Of a DNA stretch of 64,000 nucleotides, positions 36,001-44,537 are shown piece after piece (positions within the stretch are counted from its first letter, which is position 1; each line of letters starts with the position of its first letter). Below the pieces are notes generated by a model that worked only from the letters and a program-made list of their open reading frames with translations, was not told the DNA's origin and ran no database searches. Made by a program: the position numbers and the translations under genes. The stretch comes from CAYXDO01 sp964463485 (GTDB lineage: Bacteria; Myxococcota; Kuafuiibacteriia; Kuafuiibacteriales; Kuafuiibacteriaceae), in the NCBI GenBank assembly GCA_964463485.1, contig CAYXDO010000007.1, forward strand, positions 67,191-131,190, in the 5' to 3' direction.

Positions 36001-36249
36001 TGAGTAGAGAGCGGCGGCCGCTTCGACATCCTCGAGCTCCTCTTCGTAGACCTGCGCGGCCTCGATCATCGACGCGATCGCTTCGTCGCCGAGCCCACGC
36101 TCGAGCAAGAGGCGACCACGCTCCGCGAACGCTTCGGCGTAGTCTCGAAGAGCTCCATCCTCGCGAGCGCGTTTTCTGACCGCGCTGGCAGCCTCCGTCG
36201 AGGCGGGGTCGTTCTTCAACGCCTCGAGGGTCTGGCCGAGATCCGACAA
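30091..36249 (-). CDS. Very large TPR-repeat protein
   Basis: This 2052-residue protein begins MSDLGQTLEALKNDPASTEA. Residues 40-500 and about 800-1700 are tandem TPR/HAT-like helical hairpins (RALACFRAALVDDGGNPEIL, AERALRQALAEDPDDASSLR, RLDDALVELEIVLEARPADR). They are separated by an acidic and then Pro/Ala-rich disordered linker (about 490-770). The last 350 residues are a different, more globular domain (LFDLLKELGHAPLIAMSDAL) of unknown fold. There is no signal peptide or membrane segment. It is probably a cytoplasmic scaffold; the length is unusual but the codon pattern is homogeneous across it. Confidence 0.8.
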   Translation of the reverse strand: MSDLGQTLEALKNDPASTEAASAVRKRAREDGALRDYAEAFAERGRLLLERGLGDEAIASMIEAAQVYEEELEDVEAAAALYSRVLDVRGDHRRALFALGLLLYDLGRFDDLIDLYRRRLALTNDEGETTTLYLYIAEILSERLGNQHRAFQEVMKAARLSPRNLRIIDRLESLGDRTNRLDEVAVVIGDLILHQTDPRVRAALSMRLGQLFMGRLKDPSRALACFRAALVDDGGNPEILGSLDELFREAERFHQLAELLEELTHDRRTAPHQLRLWRELARIYERELQDHKRALAAIVRAVKASSEDRELLDEVLRLGLAAGELNTVATTFAEAAAQTTNPLLRIYLRLKLGHLLGVVLDRPEEAAEAYRAILAQDPEHKEARRRLAKIYERLKRWTRLVLLLEEEADHSGSQEEELEALKKIQDVQKRYLEDDEGLRARIARRMAELEAETVLAPKPALPSSRPEPVLRAVRTPAKSVFDDIRESTIGVATNEPTENADGVGPESETEFAKRAPRLEADPFGAIEVDEIVGAINTDAFLGADEPSEREYDPAAEGSPPIDRPIELAAPTASLVGLHKTGTEELEAFPPPDDWRPGTAIAPPDTSSPVHVTFHTEEIPVGSIIPVVRGERLEAKPGKAPRPSALPPPEWPPREISAPVVGQPVPASAEPPLLDPRLLKPVELDDPIERRAPDAPARPSQSPTVAKIKMARVPASAAKPSTPPPPRVSAPPPARSSVPAAPRLSVVPSAPATYSAPPVRASVPPPAAPSVPPEDASPKLVELAQALADATRRVDVQTQIDLLEEIVALHSDRGEADRALVAAMRLVRLSPNEERVRRLLALSARAEAEAAVLDLYDEVSSRLDLDAQVRLGSLVAEMEAGALSRKKEAVLRLKRLFELAPDSFDVFDRMTALYAELGAHRELALILETEGRRTNDPTRAKDFLGRAAQVREVSLSDPHGAANAILTIVERFPDDLSARSEVVRLLDAAGRYEDEVYFLESDVYARPPADRGALRRRIAHLELERLGKPEAAERALRQALAEDPDDASSLRMLVDLLEREQAWAGLADALATLVELMSDPGLRVEMRKKLAEVGERRLKRPELAHAALAAVIEEAPTDIEALTTLERLERAAGRWEEVAHLVELRARAQADPKDRARVLLEVAELRARELGDDAGASRALKGAVSLAPNDPNVLRAFSEHAARTDDGTAEIEALQDLAIVVDAEDRPAIHARIARIYEQRGRLDDALVELEIVLEARPADREALTGLIAIRHKANDHLGAAKLEDRLAALTDDPRERARLFVAAAESYRAGGDSDSSLKSLEAAAEAQPNDAQILAALGRQNLSAGRSASAIASLGAAAKLLEKSDLARAVELHIGAAEAAERAQRFGEAKKHYEDALLLVPMARKALARLAVLMESAKDHARAFELSAALLLHHEDALGALERKDLYLRMARTKRAMDESEAAVRFARKAVDVAPELVEPLVLLAESLADVGQSEEAARTYEHLIGLVEADDEKRRFTLAAARLYIESGKDPKRATQLLGDRFARFPHDQQVAEMLARAAERAGDPKRAAHALAEAARTADPDARVELLLRAAGRILASDRSLAKQWLVEALADAPRDPAAFSTLASLLENDKELIALGDLHEHTGLAFMKELERVGKDHSEADTLRTRARAHLDTAIDLFRFHVARPESALALLDRRKSLEQPVDESKWLEARAELLDDAAAEGGPDADAKKRRALETWAELLERSPGHVTALRRLFALATELRQPRAAQIYADVLVALDEATKEEKRLFEVEAQADPPPPSNAKNVEIPQIWEDGPLFDLLKELGHAPLIAMSDALAEPRPKKRDKLELSSLAPSLARSFFDASSILGKELPPVYARYDSEVLITPSWVDGHVALILSPTQAEKENAAVLRFEIAHALTLLAPRFLAVVSLPVDVLREGIEGLVRDRLGDESLYSDPKRSKKRGKALDKALPDERREWIVTRAEKWLRDTHRVSLSHAKDVAYRNAERAALVAAGSVHVATENLAPKDRRWFFPLVEFACTRLFVSLAGK

Positions 36250-36307
36250 GCTCGAAAAAGCTAGCGCAGGTTGGCGGTGCGAGGAAGACGACCCGCCGAC
36301 GGATGGG

Positions 36308-37489
36308 TCACACGAATGCGGAGATGCCGGTCAACTCACGACCGATGGCGAGGCCGTGAATATCGTGCGTCCCCTCGTAAGTGTAGACACTTTCGAGGTT
36401 CGCCATGTGACGGAAGACCGGGTACTCGTCTGCGATTCCGTTGGCGCCCAACATTTCGCGCGCGGTCCGAGCAATCTCGAGCGCCATCGCGACGTTGTTG
36501 CGCTTCGCCACGCTCACCTGCACCGGTGTCACCTTCTCTTGGTCCTTGATGCGTCCCAGTTGGAGCACCAAAAGCTGCCCCTTGATGATCTCCGTGATCA
36601 TGTTGGCGAGCTTGTTCTGCACGAGCTGAAAGCCGGCCAGCGGACGTCCGAACTGTGTGCGCTCCTTCGTGTAGTCGAGCGCCGCGCGAAAACATGCGAT
36701 CGCTGAACCCACTGCGCCCCAAGCGATTCCGTATCGTGCCTGGTTGAGGCACGAAAGCGGTGACCCGAGGCCGCGCGACCCCACCAAGAGGTTCGAAGCC
36801 GGCACGCGCACGTCGTCGAAGACGAGGCCGCTCGTGACCGACGCGCGCAGCGAGAACTTGCCTTCCACATCGTACGCCGAGAAGCCCTTCATCCCGCGCT
36901 CGACGATGAAGCCACGAATCGACCCTTGGTCCGTAGAGTCGACCTTGGCCCACACGATCGCGAGGTCCGCGATCGATCCGTTGGTGATCCAAAGTTTCTC
37001 TCCGTTGAGCACGTAGGAGTCCCCGTCCTTCTTTGCTTTGGTCACCATGCCACCCGGGTCGGACCCATGATCGGGCTCAGTGAGCCCGAAGCAGCCGATG
37101 AGCTCCCCCTTGGCCATCTTCGGCAGGAATGTGTGCTTCTGCTCGTCCGTGCCGAACCGCCAAATCGGATACATACACAGCGAACCCTGAACCGAGGCGA
37201 AGCTTCGCAACCCGGAGTCGCCGCGCTCGAGCTCCTGCATCGCGAGCCCGTAGATGACCGCCGACAGACCGGGGCAGCCGTAGCCTTCGAGGTGCGTGCC
37301 CAACAGGCCCATCGCGCCGAGCTCCGGCGCCAACTCCTTGGGGAACGTGCCTTTGCGATAGTGGTCTCGAACGATGGGCATCCACCGTTCGTCGACCCAG
37401 CGCGAGACCGAATCGCGCACCAAACGCTCGTCGTCCGAGAGCAGGCTGTCCACTTCGAAGAGATCGGTTCCATGAAACGCGTCCGACAT
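36308..37489 (-). CDS. gcdH: Glutaryl-CoA dehydrogenase
   Basis: This 393-residue acyl-CoA dehydrogenase family flavoenzyme oxidatively decarboxylates glutaryl-CoA to crotonyl-CoA in lysine and tryptophan degradation. GcdH-specific features are R95 and S99 in GLRSFASVQGSLCMYPI, corresponding to the residues that bind the glutaryl carboxylate. Also present are FGLTEPDHGSDPGGM (FAD/substrate) and the catalytic E372 in YEGTHDIH. It lies alone between a TPR gene and a kinase gene, so no pathway operon is visible. Confidence 0.9.
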   Translation of the reverse strand: MSDAFHGTDLFEVDSLLSDDERLVRDSVSRWVDERWMPIVRDHYRKGTFPKELAPELGAMGLLGTHLEGYGCPGLSAVIYGLAMQELERGDSGLRSFASVQGSLCMYPIWRFGTDEQKHTFLPKMAKGELIGCFGLTEPDHGSDPGGMVTKAKKDGDSYVLNGEKLWITNGSIADLAIVWAKVDSTDQGSIRGFIVERGMKGFSAYDVEGKFSLRASVTSGLVFDDVRVPASNLLVGSRGLGSPLSCLNQARYGIAWGAVGSAIACFRAALDYTKERTQFGRPLAGFQLVQNKLANMITEIIKGQLLVLQLGRIKDQEKVTPVQVSVAKRNNVAMALEIARTAREMLGANGIADEYPVFRHMANLESVYTYEGTHDIHGLAIGRELTGISAFV

Positions 37490-37567
37490 GGCGCCGGACG
37501 TTACCCGAAACGACTGGAAGCGTGGACGCGGAATCGACGCAGCCCCGTGCGAGCGAGCGACGAACCG

Positions 37568-40522
37568 TCAAGGCGGCGGTGCGGGCGGAGGCGTCGGAAG
37601 GGCCGACAATACGACGTCGACCGCGGTCGTCGGCGCTTCTCCCGGGCCGTAGGCGGCCGACCAGGGGGCGTAGCCCGGCGCTCGGACCTCCAACAGATTC
37701 CCATCGTCGCGATCGAAGAGCACTGAGGCTTTGCGCCCCTTGGTCATCAGCTTTCCATTCACGAGCACCTCGGCGTCGATCGGTGAGATCTGCACTTCGA
37801 CCGTCGGGCGCCTCAGCGTGATCAACTTCGTCTCTTGCTCGAACAAACCGAGCGACACCGACTCGAGGGTCTCGGAGACGTAACCTTTGCGAACGAACCG
37901 GATCTCGTGCGTCTGGAACGGACGGATCGTCGCGCGAAGCGGCGTCGGCTGACTCAGCGTGTCTCCGTCGAGGATCACCGTCGCGCCTTGAGGATCGCTC
38001 TGGATTTCTATGCTCGGCCAGCCCACGCGTCGCGAGTACATCCCCATCACCACCAGCAACAAAACGAGGCTCACGATTCCGAGCTTCGCGCCGAGCCCCA
38101 TGCTCTCGGGGACCGAAGGAGCGAGGACCTGAGGCAGCTCGCTTGGGAAAAGAGACCCCTGGGCCATTGCTTGTGGCGCAGACGCGTGTGGCGCAGACGG
38201 TCGCGGCGTCGGAGTATGCTGCGGCCCCGACCTCGGCGCGGTTGCCTCCACGGGTCGAGGCCTGCTCGCCGCAGACGGTGTCGGCGTGGGTTTGTTCAAC
38301 GTCGAGATCAGCAACTTGGCCGCCGCATCGTCGGCGGCAGAGATCGCTGAAGCGGTCTCTTGCTTGGCGGTCGAGGCCTTCTTCGCGGCGACTGGATCGA
38401 TCTTCTTGCTGGTCGGCGGCTTGGGTTGCTCGAACTTGGGCGAAGGCGGAACGCTCTTGGGGGCTTGCTCGAGCTCGCCATCCTCCCCGAGTTTGATCTT
38501 GAGCGGACCCGTCAGCTTCGCCGGCGGCGCAAAAGGAGACGCGAGATCGGGCTCGTAGATATAGGCCTGTGTCGAGTCGTCCGAATACTCAGGCTCCGGC
38601 GCGAGCGGTCGGTCGAGCGGCTGCTCATCGAGGTCCGACGCCGTCGGCGCGTCGATTTGTCCCGCAGCTTCCAGCTTCTTTCGCTCGGCCTCGATGTCCG
38701 CGAGCTTGATGCCGTCGAGCAGAGTCGCGTCCCCCTCGGACTTCGGATCCGCGACGGCAGCCTGGACTGCTTTGGCGAGCTCGGACACGGGCGCCTTCGG
38801 CGCCGGTTTGGAGATCGGTCCGCCGAGCGGTGACTTCGATCCCGGTCCTATGATGATCGGAGCGGCCGCGGACGCGACTCGCGGCATCGACAGCGTCGCG
38901 TCCGAAAGTTCGTTGGGCTCCGGGACACCCGCAATGGTCTTGTCGTCCGTGTCCGTGGGCCGCGACAGATTGGTGCCGAGGGGCAGCGACTCTTCGTCCA
39001 GCATCTCGCGCCGCGCCTCGGCCGGGTCGGCCGGCTCGGCGGGCTGAGGCTTCGAGCGCCCGGGCACATTCGTGGGCTCCGCGGAGTTCGCGGCCTCTTC
39101 CAACGCGCGGATCTGCTCGTAGTCGGCGCTCGCGACCGTGCGCTCCTCGACCTCCGGCCGCACCGCCCGCAGCGGCATCGTGTTGTCGGCTCCAGGCAGC
39201 GGCTGCTCGTCGAGCATGTCGTCGTGCATGCGCTGTCGATCCGTGCTCGTGTCCGGAAACACGCCGTCGATGGTCCGCAGCTCTTCGCTCGGCTTCACGA
39301 TCTCCGGTGGGTGGTCCTTCACTGGCGCGACCTGCTTGTGCGACGGAATCAACGTCGGGCCGATGCTGTCTTCGGTCGTCGAGAAACCGTCGCCGGTTGG
39401 AACCTCCGACGAATCCGTGACGATGGGCCGGAAAGAGAACGGACGCTCGTCTTCTTGCGCGGCTGGCTTTGCCGGCGCAGGCGCCGGCTTGGGCGGGGCC
39501 GCCTTCTTCTCCCGCTCGTCCCGCGCGCGCGCCTCTTCGAGCAAACGATCGAGCGTTTCGCGCGGAACCGGCGGATCGAAGGCCGCCGGCACCAAGGACC
39601 GGATGAGCTCGGTCAGCTGTCGGGACGCGCCCTTCAAGTCCTCTCGACCTTGTTTCGTGTTCAACGCCAGATCTTGAAGCTCGTTGCCGAGGGTCTGCGC
39701 AGAGTCCCATCGGTTCTCTGCCCGCGGCTCCAGCGCTTTCCTCAACACGAAGTCGAGCTTCTCTGGGACCTCGCGGTTCAACCGCGACGGCGCGTCGATC
39801 GCACCTCGGTCGAACCGCTCGATGGCCTCCATGATCGTACACCCCTCGACAGGATGCTGCCCGGTCACGAGCTCGTAGAGCACTACGCCCACGCAAAAGA
39901 GGTCCGCGCGCGCGTCGATCCGCTCGTACCGAACCATCTCCGGCGCCATGTACCCGAACTTCCCCTTGAGCACGCCGGCCTGGGTTTGATGAATGCGCCC
40001 CTTGGCCCGCGCAATGCCGAAGTCCGTGAGCTTCACCTCGCCCTGCGTCGAGAGCAAGACGTTGCCCGGCGTGACGTCGCGATGAACGATGTTCATCGGC
40101 TCGCCTTTGTTGTTCGTCCGCGTGTGCGCGTAGCGAAGCGCCCTGCAAAGCTCGCTGCCGATGTAGAGGGCCATCGCAAGATCGGGCTTGCGACCGGTCT
40201 CCCGCGTGCGCGTGAGCAGGTCCTTCAGCGTGATGCCTTGGACGTATTCCATCGCGATGAAATACGTCCGCTTGTCTTCCCCGAAATCGAGGACCGACAC
40301 CACGTTCTGATGGTTCAGGTACTTGGTGATGTTGGCTTCGTCGATGAGCATGTCGACGAAGACCTGGTCGGACGCGAGCTCCTCACGGAGCACCTTGAGC
40401 GCGACAGGCGGAGCGAACCCCAGCGGCGTGGTCTTCGCCGCGATGAAAATCTCGCCCATCCCGCCGACGGCGAGCTTCTTGAGCAGCACGTAACGCCCGA
40501 GCGCTTCGCCGACTTGCGGCAT
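37568..40522 (-). CDS. Ser/Thr protein kinase with C-terminal PEGA domains
   Basis: This 984-residue Hanks-type kinase has a glycine loop with GGMGEIF (20-26), catalytic K43, E62, the catalytic loop HRDVTPGN (147-154, D149) and DFG (167-169). The catalytic loop has VTP where the usual form is LKP, a variation common in myxobacterial kinases. A long Pro/Ala-rich acidic linker (about 330-800) leads to a transmembrane helix (GIVSLVLLLVVMGMY). Two PEGA-type beta domains follow outside the cytoplasm (SDPQGATVILDGD and SPIDAEVLVNGK). It therefore probably senses an envelope signal. Confidence 0.88.
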   Translation of the reverse strand: MPQVGEALGRYVLLKKLAVGGMGEIFIAAKTTPLGFAPPVALKVLREELASDQVFVDMLIDEANITKYLNHQNVVSVLDFGEDKRTYFIAMEYVQGITLKDLLTRTRETGRKPDLAMALYIGSELCRALRYAHTRTNNKGEPMNIVHRDVTPGNVLLSTQGEVKLTDFGIARAKGRIHQTQAGVLKGKFGYMAPEMVRYERIDARADLFCVGVVLYELVTGQHPVEGCTIMEAIERFDRGAIDAPSRLNREVPEKLDFVLRKALEPRAENRWDSAQTLGNELQDLALNTKQGREDLKGASRQLTELIRSLVPAAFDPPVPRETLDRLLEEARARDEREKKAAPPKPAPAPAKPAAQEDERPFSFRPIVTDSSEVPTGDGFSTTEDSIGPTLIPSHKQVAPVKDHPPEIVKPSEELRTIDGVFPDTSTDRQRMHDDMLDEQPLPGADNTMPLRAVRPEVEERTVASADYEQIRALEEAANSAEPTNVPGRSKPQPAEPADPAEARREMLDEESLPLGTNLSRPTDTDDKTIAGVPEPNELSDATLSMPRVASAAAPIIIGPGSKSPLGGPISKPAPKAPVSELAKAVQAAVADPKSEGDATLLDGIKLADIEAERKKLEAAGQIDAPTASDLDEQPLDRPLAPEPEYSDDSTQAYIYEPDLASPFAPPAKLTGPLKIKLGEDGELEQAPKSVPPSPKFEQPKPPTSKKIDPVAAKKASTAKQETASAISAADDAAAKLLISTLNKPTPTPSAASRPRPVEATAPRSGPQHTPTPRPSAPHASAPQAMAQGSLFPSELPQVLAPSVPESMGLGAKLGIVSLVLLLVVMGMYSRRVGWPSIEIQSDPQGATVILDGDTLSQPTPLRATIRPFQTHEIRFVRKGYVSETLESVSLGLFEQETKLITLRRPTVEVQISPIDAEVLVNGKLMTKGRKASVLFDRDDGNLLEVRAPGYAPWSAAYGPGEAPTTAVDVVLSALPTPPPAPPP

Positions 40523-40567
40523 TCGGCGGAGTATCTAGCGAGCCGAAGCCGAGGTCCACTCCATGCT

Positions 40568-41200
40568 TCACGGACTCTGACGTCGAGCCTCCAGAACCGA
40601 GAGAACCCGCTCCAACATCACGTCGGGCAGGAGGGTTCCGTCGATGAGGTGTTTCTCGAAGACGAACTCCATGCCTGCAAATGCGCGGAAAACCTTCGAC
40701 ACTCGGCGAAGCGAATCCAGCGCCTCGAAGTCGTCGCGATCGGCCCCGCGGGTCCGCCGAATCCGCTCCAGCGCGACCTCTGCTGGCACGTCCACCACGA
40801 ACAAGACGTCAGGCTCCTCTGCGACGCGAAGGCTCTCTTCCAGGATTCTCCCAGGATCGAGCCCGCGATCCCCCTGGTAGGCCAAGGTCGAGAAATACGA
40901 CCGGTCCTGCAACACCGTGTGCCCCGCCGCGAGCGCCGGCCGCACGACCTCGGCCACATGGATCCGACGGTCTTCGTGAAATAGAGCCAGCTCCTCTTCC
41001 GGCGTCACCGTGCCTCTGCCGGTCGCCGCGAGCTCGCGGATCTTCCGGCCGAGCGGCCCGTCTGTCGGCTCTTTCGTCACCACGACCTCGCGGCCGTGTT
41101 CGCGGAGCGCAGCGGCCACTGATCGGATCAAGGTCGTCTTGCCGGCGCCGTCGATGCCCTCGAAAACGACGTAGAGCCCTCCGCGCGATCGTGTGAGCAC
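40568..41200 (-). CDS. tmk: Thymidylate kinase
   Basis: This enzyme phosphorylates dTMP to dTDP. GTG 41200 was chosen because it puts the P-loop strand YVVFEGIDGAGKTT right at the N-terminus as in other Tmk proteins. An ATG-less upstream extension to 41281 would overlap the divergent gene at 41272. The protein has GIDGAGKTT, the TKEPTDGPLG segment, DRSYFSTLAYQG and a short LID RTRGADRDDFE. Length 210 residues is normal. It is followed by the kinase gene on the same strand. Confidence 0.88.
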   Translation of the reverse strand: MLTRSRGGLYVVFEGIDGAGKTTLIRSVAAALREHGREVVVTKEPTDGPLGRKIRELAATGRGTVTPEEELALFHEDRRIHVAEVVRPALAAGHTVLQDRSYFSTLAYQGDRGLDPGRILEESLRVAEEPDVLFVVDVPAEVALERIRRTRGADRDDFEALDSLRRVSKVFRAFAGMEFVFEKHLIDGTLLPDVMLERVLSVLEARRQSP

Positions 41201-41271
41201 ACCGAGCGTAGAGAGCACGCGCAGCCTAGACGCAACTGGACCTCGCCGCCCCCTCACGGTGAAATGAGGAC

Positions 41272-43155
41272 GTGGGCGCATGGCTCCTTGCCCTGGCCGT
41301 CGCGGCGCCCGACCCCGGACCCTTCGTCGAAATTCGCGAGAGCGTCGCCTCGGTCTCCAGCGAAGGCCGATCGATCCAAGCGCGGTTCGTGCTGGACGTG
41401 AGGAACCACCTGCCGTTTCCCGTGGAGGCGCCCGAGATCGAAGTGGAGCTCTTGTCGGCGCGCGAAGACGAACGCCTTCCCGGCTGGCGCTTCTCCGAGC
41501 GCTTCGTCGACGTCGAGATCCCCCCAGACCAAGAAGCGAGCCTGGTGATGGAGCGCTCTGATCTGGCTCCAGGCGCCACGCCCAGCCCGGAGCGCATTCG
41601 TTATCGAGTGCGCCTGGTGCGGTATCGCGTCGCGATCGCGGATCTCGCGTTGCTCGCGCGCATGGTGCGCGACGGCGACGAAGGGGACCAGCGCGCGGCG
41701 CTCGCGAGCCTCATACCGCCCTCGGATGTCAGGACGAGTCGGATCGACGAGGTCCGGCGGCTGCTCTCCGAGAAGCTGGCGGCTCCTACGCCCGAGGACG
41801 CGCTCGTGCTCCTCCTCGCGATTCGTGGGGCCGCGGAGCTTCGCGAGCCGCCCCTCGTGCCGCTCTTGGTCGCGCTCACCCGCCCGTCGGCTGCCGAGCT
41901 CTGGCGCGAGCCGCTCGCGGACCTCGCCAATCGAATGCGCGAGAGCGGTCGGGCCGATGAGCCCCGCGCCGCGCTCCTGCCGGCCTGGGCCCGCCGCAAC
42001 GAGCCGCCGCCCGCCTCTGCGCTCGATGACGCGATCGTCGCGGCGCTGGTAGACCTCGCAGACGAGGCCGTCCCAGAGCTCGTCTTGGCTGCAGAGAAGG
42101 CCGAGAGCGATCGAGAGCGCGGGCTCGCCGCCCGCGTCCTGCACACCATGGGTCGCGCCACTCCACGCGCGCAGCTCGACCTCAAAAGCCGCGAGGCCCA
42201 ACTTCGCTGGATCCACGTGCTCGGACAACTGGGCGAACCGGAGCGCGCCTCCGTGCTGGCGGAGCTCGCCCTCGGTCGCGACCGGGTCATTCGCGCAGCC
42301 GCTTTCGAATCTCTGACGAGCCTCGGCCCCGCTGCCGTCGGCCCCCTCTTCGACGCGCTCAAGCGCTCGAACCCCGAGAGCAAGCAGACGCTCCTGCGCT
42401 TCGTCGAGAAGCTCGGCGAACCGGCTCGCGCCGCGCTCGTCCAACAAGCCGCCCGCTACGGGGTGCCCAAACCTCCTCGCGCTACCCTCGCCGAGCTCGC
42501 CAAAGAGATCGCTTTTCACCTCGACGCCGTCGAACGCGCTCGCCTCGAAACCGAGCTGCTGCGCGGCCTCGACTTGCTACGCACAGGTGAGTTCGACCTG
42601 GGCGCGCGCACCCTCGACGCCGTCTACGCTTCCGATCCAACTCTCTACTCCTCTCGCGCTGCCGAGATCGCGAGCGCCTACCTTCGTCGCGCCGAGACCC
42701 TCGCGGCCGACGGCAACTACGATGTCGCACTCGTCATTCTCGAGACCGCCCGAGCCATCCATCCGCTCGAAGAAATCCCAGAGCTCACCGTACGCGTGCG
42801 ACGCGCGCTCCTCGAAGGTTATCTCGAGCTCTCCGATCTAGCGCGCGCCGAGGAGATCGTCCGCGCCTTCCACGTCGATGGCGACCCCTCCGCGCGTACC
42901 CTGGAAGCTCGGCTGTACGCAAAAAAGGCCGATCTCGCCCACACGCGCGGTGAGTTGGGAGAGGCCCGGAACCTCATCAATCGGGCTCGGGCGCTTGGAC
43001 CCGGCATCGAAGAGGTCGACCGCGTGCACCTTCGGCTCCTGCTCTTCGAAAACACCGCCGTGCTCGCCACCGTCTTTCTGTTGGCTCCGATGGCCGCACT
43101 CTATGCCGCGGTCCTGATTCGCAACCGAATGCGAAAGCGCGCGAGCCCGGAATGA
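41272..43155 (+). CDS. HEAT-repeat protein with signal peptide and C-terminal membrane anchor
   Basis: This 627-residue protein starts at GTG 41272 with signal MGAWLLALAVAA. A beta-rich N-terminal domain (about 15-125) is followed by HEAT-like helical pairs (GDEGDQRAALASLI, RDRVIRAAAFESLTSLGPAA) and TPR-like units (RTLDAVYASDPTLYSSRAA, ARSLEARLYAKKADLAHTRG-type). A hydrophobic segment near the end (VLATVFLLAPMAALYAAVLI) is a probable membrane anchor. The stop overlaps the next lipoprotein gene in ATGA, so the two are co-translated. Function unknown. Confidence 0.7.
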   Translation: MGAWLLALAVAAPDPGPFVEIRESVASVSSEGRSIQARFVLDVRNHLPFPVEAPEIEVELLSAREDERLPGWRFSERFVDVEIPPDQEASLVMERSDLAPGATPSPERIRYRVRLVRYRVAIADLALLARMVRDGDEGDQRAALASLIPPSDVRTSRIDEVRRLLSEKLAAPTPEDALVLLLAIRGAAELREPPLVPLLVALTRPSAAELWREPLADLANRMRESGRADEPRAALLPAWARRNEPPPASALDDAIVAALVDLADEAVPELVLAAEKAESDRERGLAARVLHTMGRATPRAQLDLKSREAQLRWIHVLGQLGEPERASVLAELALGRDRVIRAAAFESLTSLGPAAVGPLFDALKRSNPESKQTLLRFVEKLGEPARAALVQQAARYGVPKPPRATLAELAKEIAFHLDAVERARLETELLRGLDLLRTGEFDLGARTLDAVYASDPTLYSSRAAEIASAYLRRAETLAADGNYDVALVILETARAIHPLEEIPELTVRVRRALLEGYLELSDLARAEEIVRAFHVDGDPSARTLEARLYAKKADLAHTRGELGEARNLINRARALGPGIEEVDRVHLRLLLFENTAVLATVFLLAPMAALYAAVLIRNRMRKRASPE

Positions 43156-44477
43156 AAATCATGGCGAGACCGCTCTGGCGATGGGGGCTCACACTCTGCC
43201 TGGCATGCTCCGCCGACCCTCGACAGTCGAAGGTCGCGGTGCCGGAGTCGACGCAGAGTGTCCTGCTGATCTCCCAAACTCAGTCGGGTCTGTCCGTTCA
43301 GGCCCTCTCCGATCCTCTCTTTCGTCTCGAGCTCCCGGACGTCCGTCCCGTCGACCTCTGGGTCCTCTCCTACCAAGAATCACTCTCCGACCTCGGGTTC
43401 GAGCTGGGTACGCTCCCGCAGGACCCCGCGGGCCGTACGCTCGGCCGACCCGACGGAATCGCCCACGCCCGCGCGACCGACGAAGAGCTCTCCGACTGGG
43501 AAACTCCAACCGAGTTGCCAACCTCGCTGTCCGCGCTTCGGGTCCGCGGCAATCCGTGTCTCTCGCTCGTCACCCATCGCCTCGAGATCCTCAGCGGCGC
43601 CTGGCACGGCTACTTCTCTGCAGCCCGCTCGTTCGGCGACCGCGCCGTCGTCGTATTCAGAAGCGGCCCGACCCTCGAAATCTCCGCCGACGCCGTGACC
43701 CGCACTGCGACCGTGCCCGACCACGCTGGCGCTTTTATCGATGGCCAAGGCCAACTCACCTTGCTCCAGGCCGACGGACTCACCCTCCGAGGATCCATCG
43801 GCGGACCCTTCACCGAGCTCGGCACGCTGAGCTTGGGAGGCACTCTTCGGCAGGGTGACCTCGTCGCGATGCTGGACGGACCTTCGGACGGCTCCGAGGT
43901 CTTCGCGCTCGTCCAACTCGCGGGAGAAAGCTCCGTGACTTCGCTCCTCGCCCGGCTCCGAGACCGAGAATGGACCACGATCCATCGCGCCCCCGCCGTC
44001 GTCGGGCTCGATCTCGCGTGGATCGGACCCGACGACGTCCTCGCGATCGGCTACGACGACAAGAGACTCATCGAGTTCAACGACGGCCGCGTGATCGAAC
44101 ACGACGTCGGCATCGAAGGTGTCCTCTCCGATGAGCTTCGCATGATCGAGCTCGTCCCGCCGTTCGGCTTGGTCGCCGGATCCGAAGCCGCCCAACTCTG
44201 GGTCCGCTCCGAAGCGAAGAGCCCCTGGCGACAACTCTCCCACGCCCTGTCCAACACCCGCGCCGTCACGGCCCTCGCGCACGATCGCAGCCTCTACCTC
44301 GCGGTCGCCAATGGCGGGCTGATCCAATACCACCCTGATTTCGGAGTCTGCCCGCCCAACCCCACTGCCGGCTTCGACGCCGGACCGGTCTTCTCGCTGG
44401 GAGACGAGCTCGTCATGGTCGAGCCTCGCAGTCGTTCAGGCTCCTTGGATATCCGAGTCGCCTGGCAGGGAAAGTAG
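43152..44477 (+). CDS. Predicted lipoprotein, beta-propeller-like, unknown function
   Basis: This 441-residue protein has signal MKIMARPLWRWGLTLCLAC and a lipobox at Cys19. The mature chain begins QSVLLISQTQSGLSVQAL and consists of repeated short strands (AVVVFRSGPTLEISADAV, DDVLAIGYDDKRLIEFNDG, SLYLAVANGGLIQYHPD). It overlaps the upstream HEAT protein gene by 4 bases and is followed by another lipoprotein of the same style 60 bases on. It is probably a relative of the genes at 13348 and 14902. Confidence 0.6.
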   Translation: MKIMARPLWRWGLTLCLACSADPRQSKVAVPESTQSVLLISQTQSGLSVQALSDPLFRLELPDVRPVDLWVLSYQESLSDLGFELGTLPQDPAGRTLGRPDGIAHARATDEELSDWETPTELPTSLSALRVRGNPCLSLVTHRLEILSGAWHGYFSAARSFGDRAVVVFRSGPTLEISADAVTRTATVPDHAGAFIDGQGQLTLLQADGLTLRGSIGGPFTELGTLSLGGTLRQGDLVAMLDGPSDGSEVFALVQLAGESSVTSLLARLRDREWTTIHRAPAVVGLDLAWIGPDDVLAIGYDDKRLIEFNDGRVIEHDVGIEGVLSDELRMIELVPPFGLVAGSEAAQLWVRSEAKSPWRQLSHALSNTRAVTALAHDRSLYLAVANGGLIQYHPDFGVCPPNPTAGFDAGPVFSLGDELVMVEPRSRSGSLDIRVAWQGK

Positions 44478-44537
44478 ATCAGTCCCGAATTGACTTCGGT
44501 CAAAAATGCGAGCGTCCCAAGGTGACAAGCTCGGATC

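Noticed and set aside
37042..37571. Minus-strand frames overlapping the start of gcdH
   Set aside because: They are in alternative frames of the glutaryl-CoA dehydrogenase gene, which has a clear family match.
39224..40984. Long open frame on the plus strand opposite the PEGA kinase and Tmk genes
   Set aside because: It covers two confident minus-strand genes, is Arg/His/Leu-rich and lacks any family similarity.
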